Assembly: GCF_016019885.1 (NCBI RefSeq)
Contig: NZ_JAEANY010000004.1
Location: 21,054 to 85,053, forward strand
DNA: 64,000 bases
Direction of reading: 5' to 3'
Origin: Aurantiacibacter sediminis
GTDB lineage: Bacteria > Pseudomonadota > Alphaproteobacteria > Sphingomonadales > Sphingomonadaceae
In this document: positions 62,023 to 64,000 of the stretch, piece after piece
Numbering within the stretch: the stretch's first letter is position 1
Layout of the letters: every line of letters begins with the position of its first letter
Program-made: the position numbers and the translations under genes
The notes under the pieces: generated by a model
Seen by the model: only the letters and a program-made list of their open reading frames with translations
Databases searched by the model: none
Told to the model about the DNA's origin: nothing

Positions 62023-63215
62023 TCAGGGCGCTCCCGTGCCGCACCTTGACCAGCTTCGACACCCTGCGATGCGCCGCGCGCATTGTTTTCACCCACGCGG
62101 ATCACATCCATCATGTCTGCGCCGCCGAAGCCTTCGACGAGATCGGCCAAATCGCTGGCAGCCTTGGGCCTGCCGCAATTCCACGCGGCATGGGCTGCTG
62201 TTGCGAGCGTATCTGGCCGCTGCGCCATGGCTTGGATCTGCTTGGCGAGTTCTTTCGCTTCGAACTTAGTCTGACGAATTGAGCGTGCACCGCCCGCCCT
62301 CACGATTTCGCGCGTGTTGGCGGCCTGGTGATCGTCTGTCGCGATGGGCAACGGGACCAGTATTGCGGGCCGACCGACTGCGGTGAGTTCGGCAATGGTC
62401 GATGCCCCCGCGCGGCCGATGAAGAGATGCGCATCTGCCAGCGTCGCTGCCATGTCCTCGAAATAGGTCGCAAGCTCTGCCGGAATGCCGTGATTGGCAT
62501 AGCGCTCGCGCACGGCCTCCAGATCTTCAGGACGGCATTGTTGCGTCACCTGCAATCGGCTGCGAAGCGCGGTGGGGAGCATGGATAGGCCATCGGGCAC
62601 AACTTCGGAAAGCACCCGCGCACCCTGGCTGCCGCCGGTGACCAGCACGCGGAATAGGCCGTCTTCGGTAAAGGCGGGAAACGGCTCTTCGCGCAGAGAA
62701 AGCACGCCCGGACGTACCGGATTGCCGACAAGGTGGACCTTGTCTGCGTGCTTGTCTTTCAACCGGTCAACTTCTGGATAGGCGGTTGCAATGGCATCCA
62801 CCCGGCCCGCCATCAGGCGATTGACGCGGCCAAGCACGGCGTTCTGCTCGTGAATAACCGTGGGAATGTTCATCGCCTGCGCCCCGAACAGGGCAGGCAT
62901 GGCGGGATATCCGCCAAAGCCGATCACCGCGCTGGGGCCGAAGCTTTCGAACAGGCGACGGGACATCGCCTTGCCCTTTTGCACGGCCGCGATCGCCTTG
63001 GGCCAGCGCAGCGGATTTTTGCCGAAGCGGCCCGCGGGCAGAACATGGGCGGTCAGAAAATCGGGCTTGCCGGGAATTGCCGCGCCGCGCTCATCAGTGA
63101 TCAGCGCAACATGGTGACCACGCCGCTCCAGCTTATGCGCCAGCGCGAAAGCGGGCGTCAGATGCCCGCCAGTGCCGCCTGCTGCCAATACGAAATGACG
63201 CGATGATGCCGTCAT
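62019..63215 (-). CDS. murG: Lipid II synthase MurG (UDP-GlcNAc transferase)
   Basis: 398 residues of a GT28 enzyme making lipid II. The first G loop is [20 protein letters not shown], the second [19 protein letters not shown], and the sugar-nucleotide site [24 protein letters not shown] in parts. The tail (about 25 residues after [15 protein letters not shown]) is a little longer than usual. It overlaps ftsW and murC by four bases each. Confidence 0.96.
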   Translation of the reverse strand: MTASSRHFVLAAGGTGGHLTPAFALAHKLERRGHHVALITDERGAAIPGKPDFLTAHVLPAGRFGKNPLRWPKAIAAVQKGKAMSRRLFESFGPSAVIGFGGYPAMPALFGAQAMNIPTVIHEQNAVLGRVNRLMAGRVDAIATAYPEVDRLKDKHADKVHLVGNPVRPGVLSLREEPFPAFTEDGLFRVLVTGGSQGARVLSEVVPDGLSMLPTALRSRLQVTQQCRPEDLEAVRERYANHGIPAELATYFEDMAATLADAHLFIGRAGASTIAELTAVGRPAILVPLPIATDDHQAANTREIVRAGGARSIRQTKFEAKELAKQIQAMAQRPDTLATAAHAAWNCGRPKAASDLADLVEGFGGADMMDVIRVGENNARGASQGVEAGQGAARERPE

Positions 63216-64000
63216 GTGTCACCCTCTTTCTCAATCGAACCCTTCCAGTCGAAGGGTTCTCGCGCGAGATAGGGATTGCGGCGAGTCACCGCCAGCAGCA
63301 GTCCCACGGTGAAGCAGATTGCGAGCGTCGATGACCCGCCATAGCTGATCAGCGGCAGCGTCATGCCCTTGGAGGGAAAGAGCTGCAGATTGACGAGGAT
63401 ATTGATGAACGCCTGTCCGCCGAACATCGCCGTCAGGCCGCTCGCGGCAAGAATGATGAACAGCCGGTCTTCTTCGACCATGCGGATCAGCACGCGCAGC
63501 ACAATGGCGAGGTACAGCAGCACGACGATACCGCAGACGATCAGTCCGAACTCCTCGCCAATGACGGAAAAGATATAGTCCGTATGCGCTTCGGGCAGAC
63601 GCATTTTATTATCGCCCAGCCAGAAGCCACTGCCGGTCCACCCGCCAGAGTTGAGCGTGCGGCTGGCGAGGTCCACGTGGTCGAACGCCGTCGGCCCGCC
63701 AAGGAAGGCGTCGATGCGGTGGCGCGCATTGTCGTAGAACAGATAGGCCGCGATCATCCCGGCAACGCCTGCTGCGGTCAGCATGCCGATCCGCTGGAGC
63801 GGAAGGCCCGCCAGCATCACCATGACAAACCATGTGCCGACAAACAGTATCGCGCCGCCTAGGTTGGGCTGCGCCATCAGAAGGACGACGATCAATCCCA
63901 CCAGAGCGCCCGAGACGCCGATGACGGGAAGCTTGTCGTCGCGAAGCTTCCAGCTGAGGATCCACGCGAGCATGATGGCAAAGGCGGGCTTTAGGAATTC
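63212..64000 (-). CDS. ftsW: Septal peptidoglycan glycosyltransferase FtsW, partial
   Basis: 262 C-terminal residues of the SEDS protein; the beginning lies beyond the window. The frame is open to the last base (reading EFLKPAFAIMLAW). MAQPNLGGAILFVGTWFVMVMLAGLP, AHTDYIFSVIGEEFGL and FPSKGMTLPLISYGGSSTLA (each in parts) are family signatures. The length from this point and the murG overlap are as expected. Confidence 0.94.
   Translation of the reverse strand, partial: EFLKPAFAIMLAWILSWKLRDDKLPVIGVSGALVGLIVVLLMAQPNLGGAILFVGTWFVMVMLAGLPLQRIGMLTAAGVAGMIAAYLFYDNARHRIDAFLGGPTAFDHVDLASRTLNSGGWTGSGFWLGDNKMRLPEAHTDYIFSVIGEEFGLIVCGIVVLLYLAIVLRVLIRMVEEDRLFIILAASGLTAMFGGQAFINILVNLQLFPSKGMTLPLISYGGSSTLAICFTVGLLLAVTRRNPYLAREPFDWKGSIEKEGDT

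Overview
The window looks like a chromosome segment of a Sphingomonadales alphaproteobacterium, most likely Erythrobacteraceae (Erythrobacter/Qipengyuania/Altererythrobacter-like). The evidence is moderately high GC with strong G/C bias at third positions, a beta-carotene hydroxylase (CrtZ), an F1-ATPase zeta inhibitor, the cobA-DUF2849-cysI-DUF934-cysH sulfite operon typical of alphaproteobacteria, a sphingomonad-style TonB-dependent receptor, and an FtsZ with a long acidic linker. No prophage, insertion sequence, CRISPR array or rRNA was seen. Two tRNA genes are present (Arg-UCU, Thr-UGU). Taxonomy is inferred from gene content only.

Layout. 1-4.3 kb: divergent pspF (cut by the window edge) and a sigma-54 driven psp operon. 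It holds a 51-aa membrane peptide, pspA, pspB, pspC and then six small tandem paralogues (transmembrane segment, coiled coil, shared LERIVTD-type signature). 4.3-8.1 kb: sufE, a DUF3422 protein, a Pmp3/YqaE peptide, two tandem paralogous small proteins, crtZ and a hotdog thioesterase. 8.2-14.8 kb: leuC, a 52-aa membrane peptide and leuD; the ATPase zeta inhibitor, bolA and monothiol glutaredoxin; an SRAP protein; an aldehyde dehydrogenase. 14.8-21.6 kb: tRNA-Arg, YhhQ queuosine-precursor transporter, a second small-peptide/PspC-like operon with its own sigma-54 promoter, recF, tesA and the ybbA-ybbP ABC system. 21.6-33.7 kb: RDD protein, TonB-dependent receptor, typA, a CcdA/thioredoxin pair, GT4 glycosyltransferase, PadR regulator, rarA with an overlapping RNase H-like gene, and tRNA-Thr.

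33.7-46 kb: ugd, queF, sseA-metC-mscS, the assimilatory sulfite operon, a JmjC-like hydroxylase and a Tat-exported repeat protein. 46-52.9 kb (minus strand): an SDR, proB, obgE, a polyproline lipoprotein, a Bax-inhibitor-like protein, proC and ybjN. 53-64 kb (minus strand): the distal division and cell-wall cluster ftsW (partial)-murG-murC-murB-ddl-ftsQ-ftsA-ftsZ, with a TPR-SPOR protein beyond ftsZ.

The most unusual content is the membrane-stress system. The psp operon carries six extra PspB-like mini-proteins. A second locus about 12 kb away (two paralogous 41-42-aa peptides plus a PspC-domain protein) has a correctly spaced sigma-54 promoter and an upstream inverted repeat, so it may belong to the same PspF regulon. 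A palindromic repeat family occurs once in an intergenic region and once translated inside the sulfite reductase gene. Start codons given here were often chosen downstream of the longest open frame, on the basis of ribosome-binding sites, operon overlaps and family lengths.
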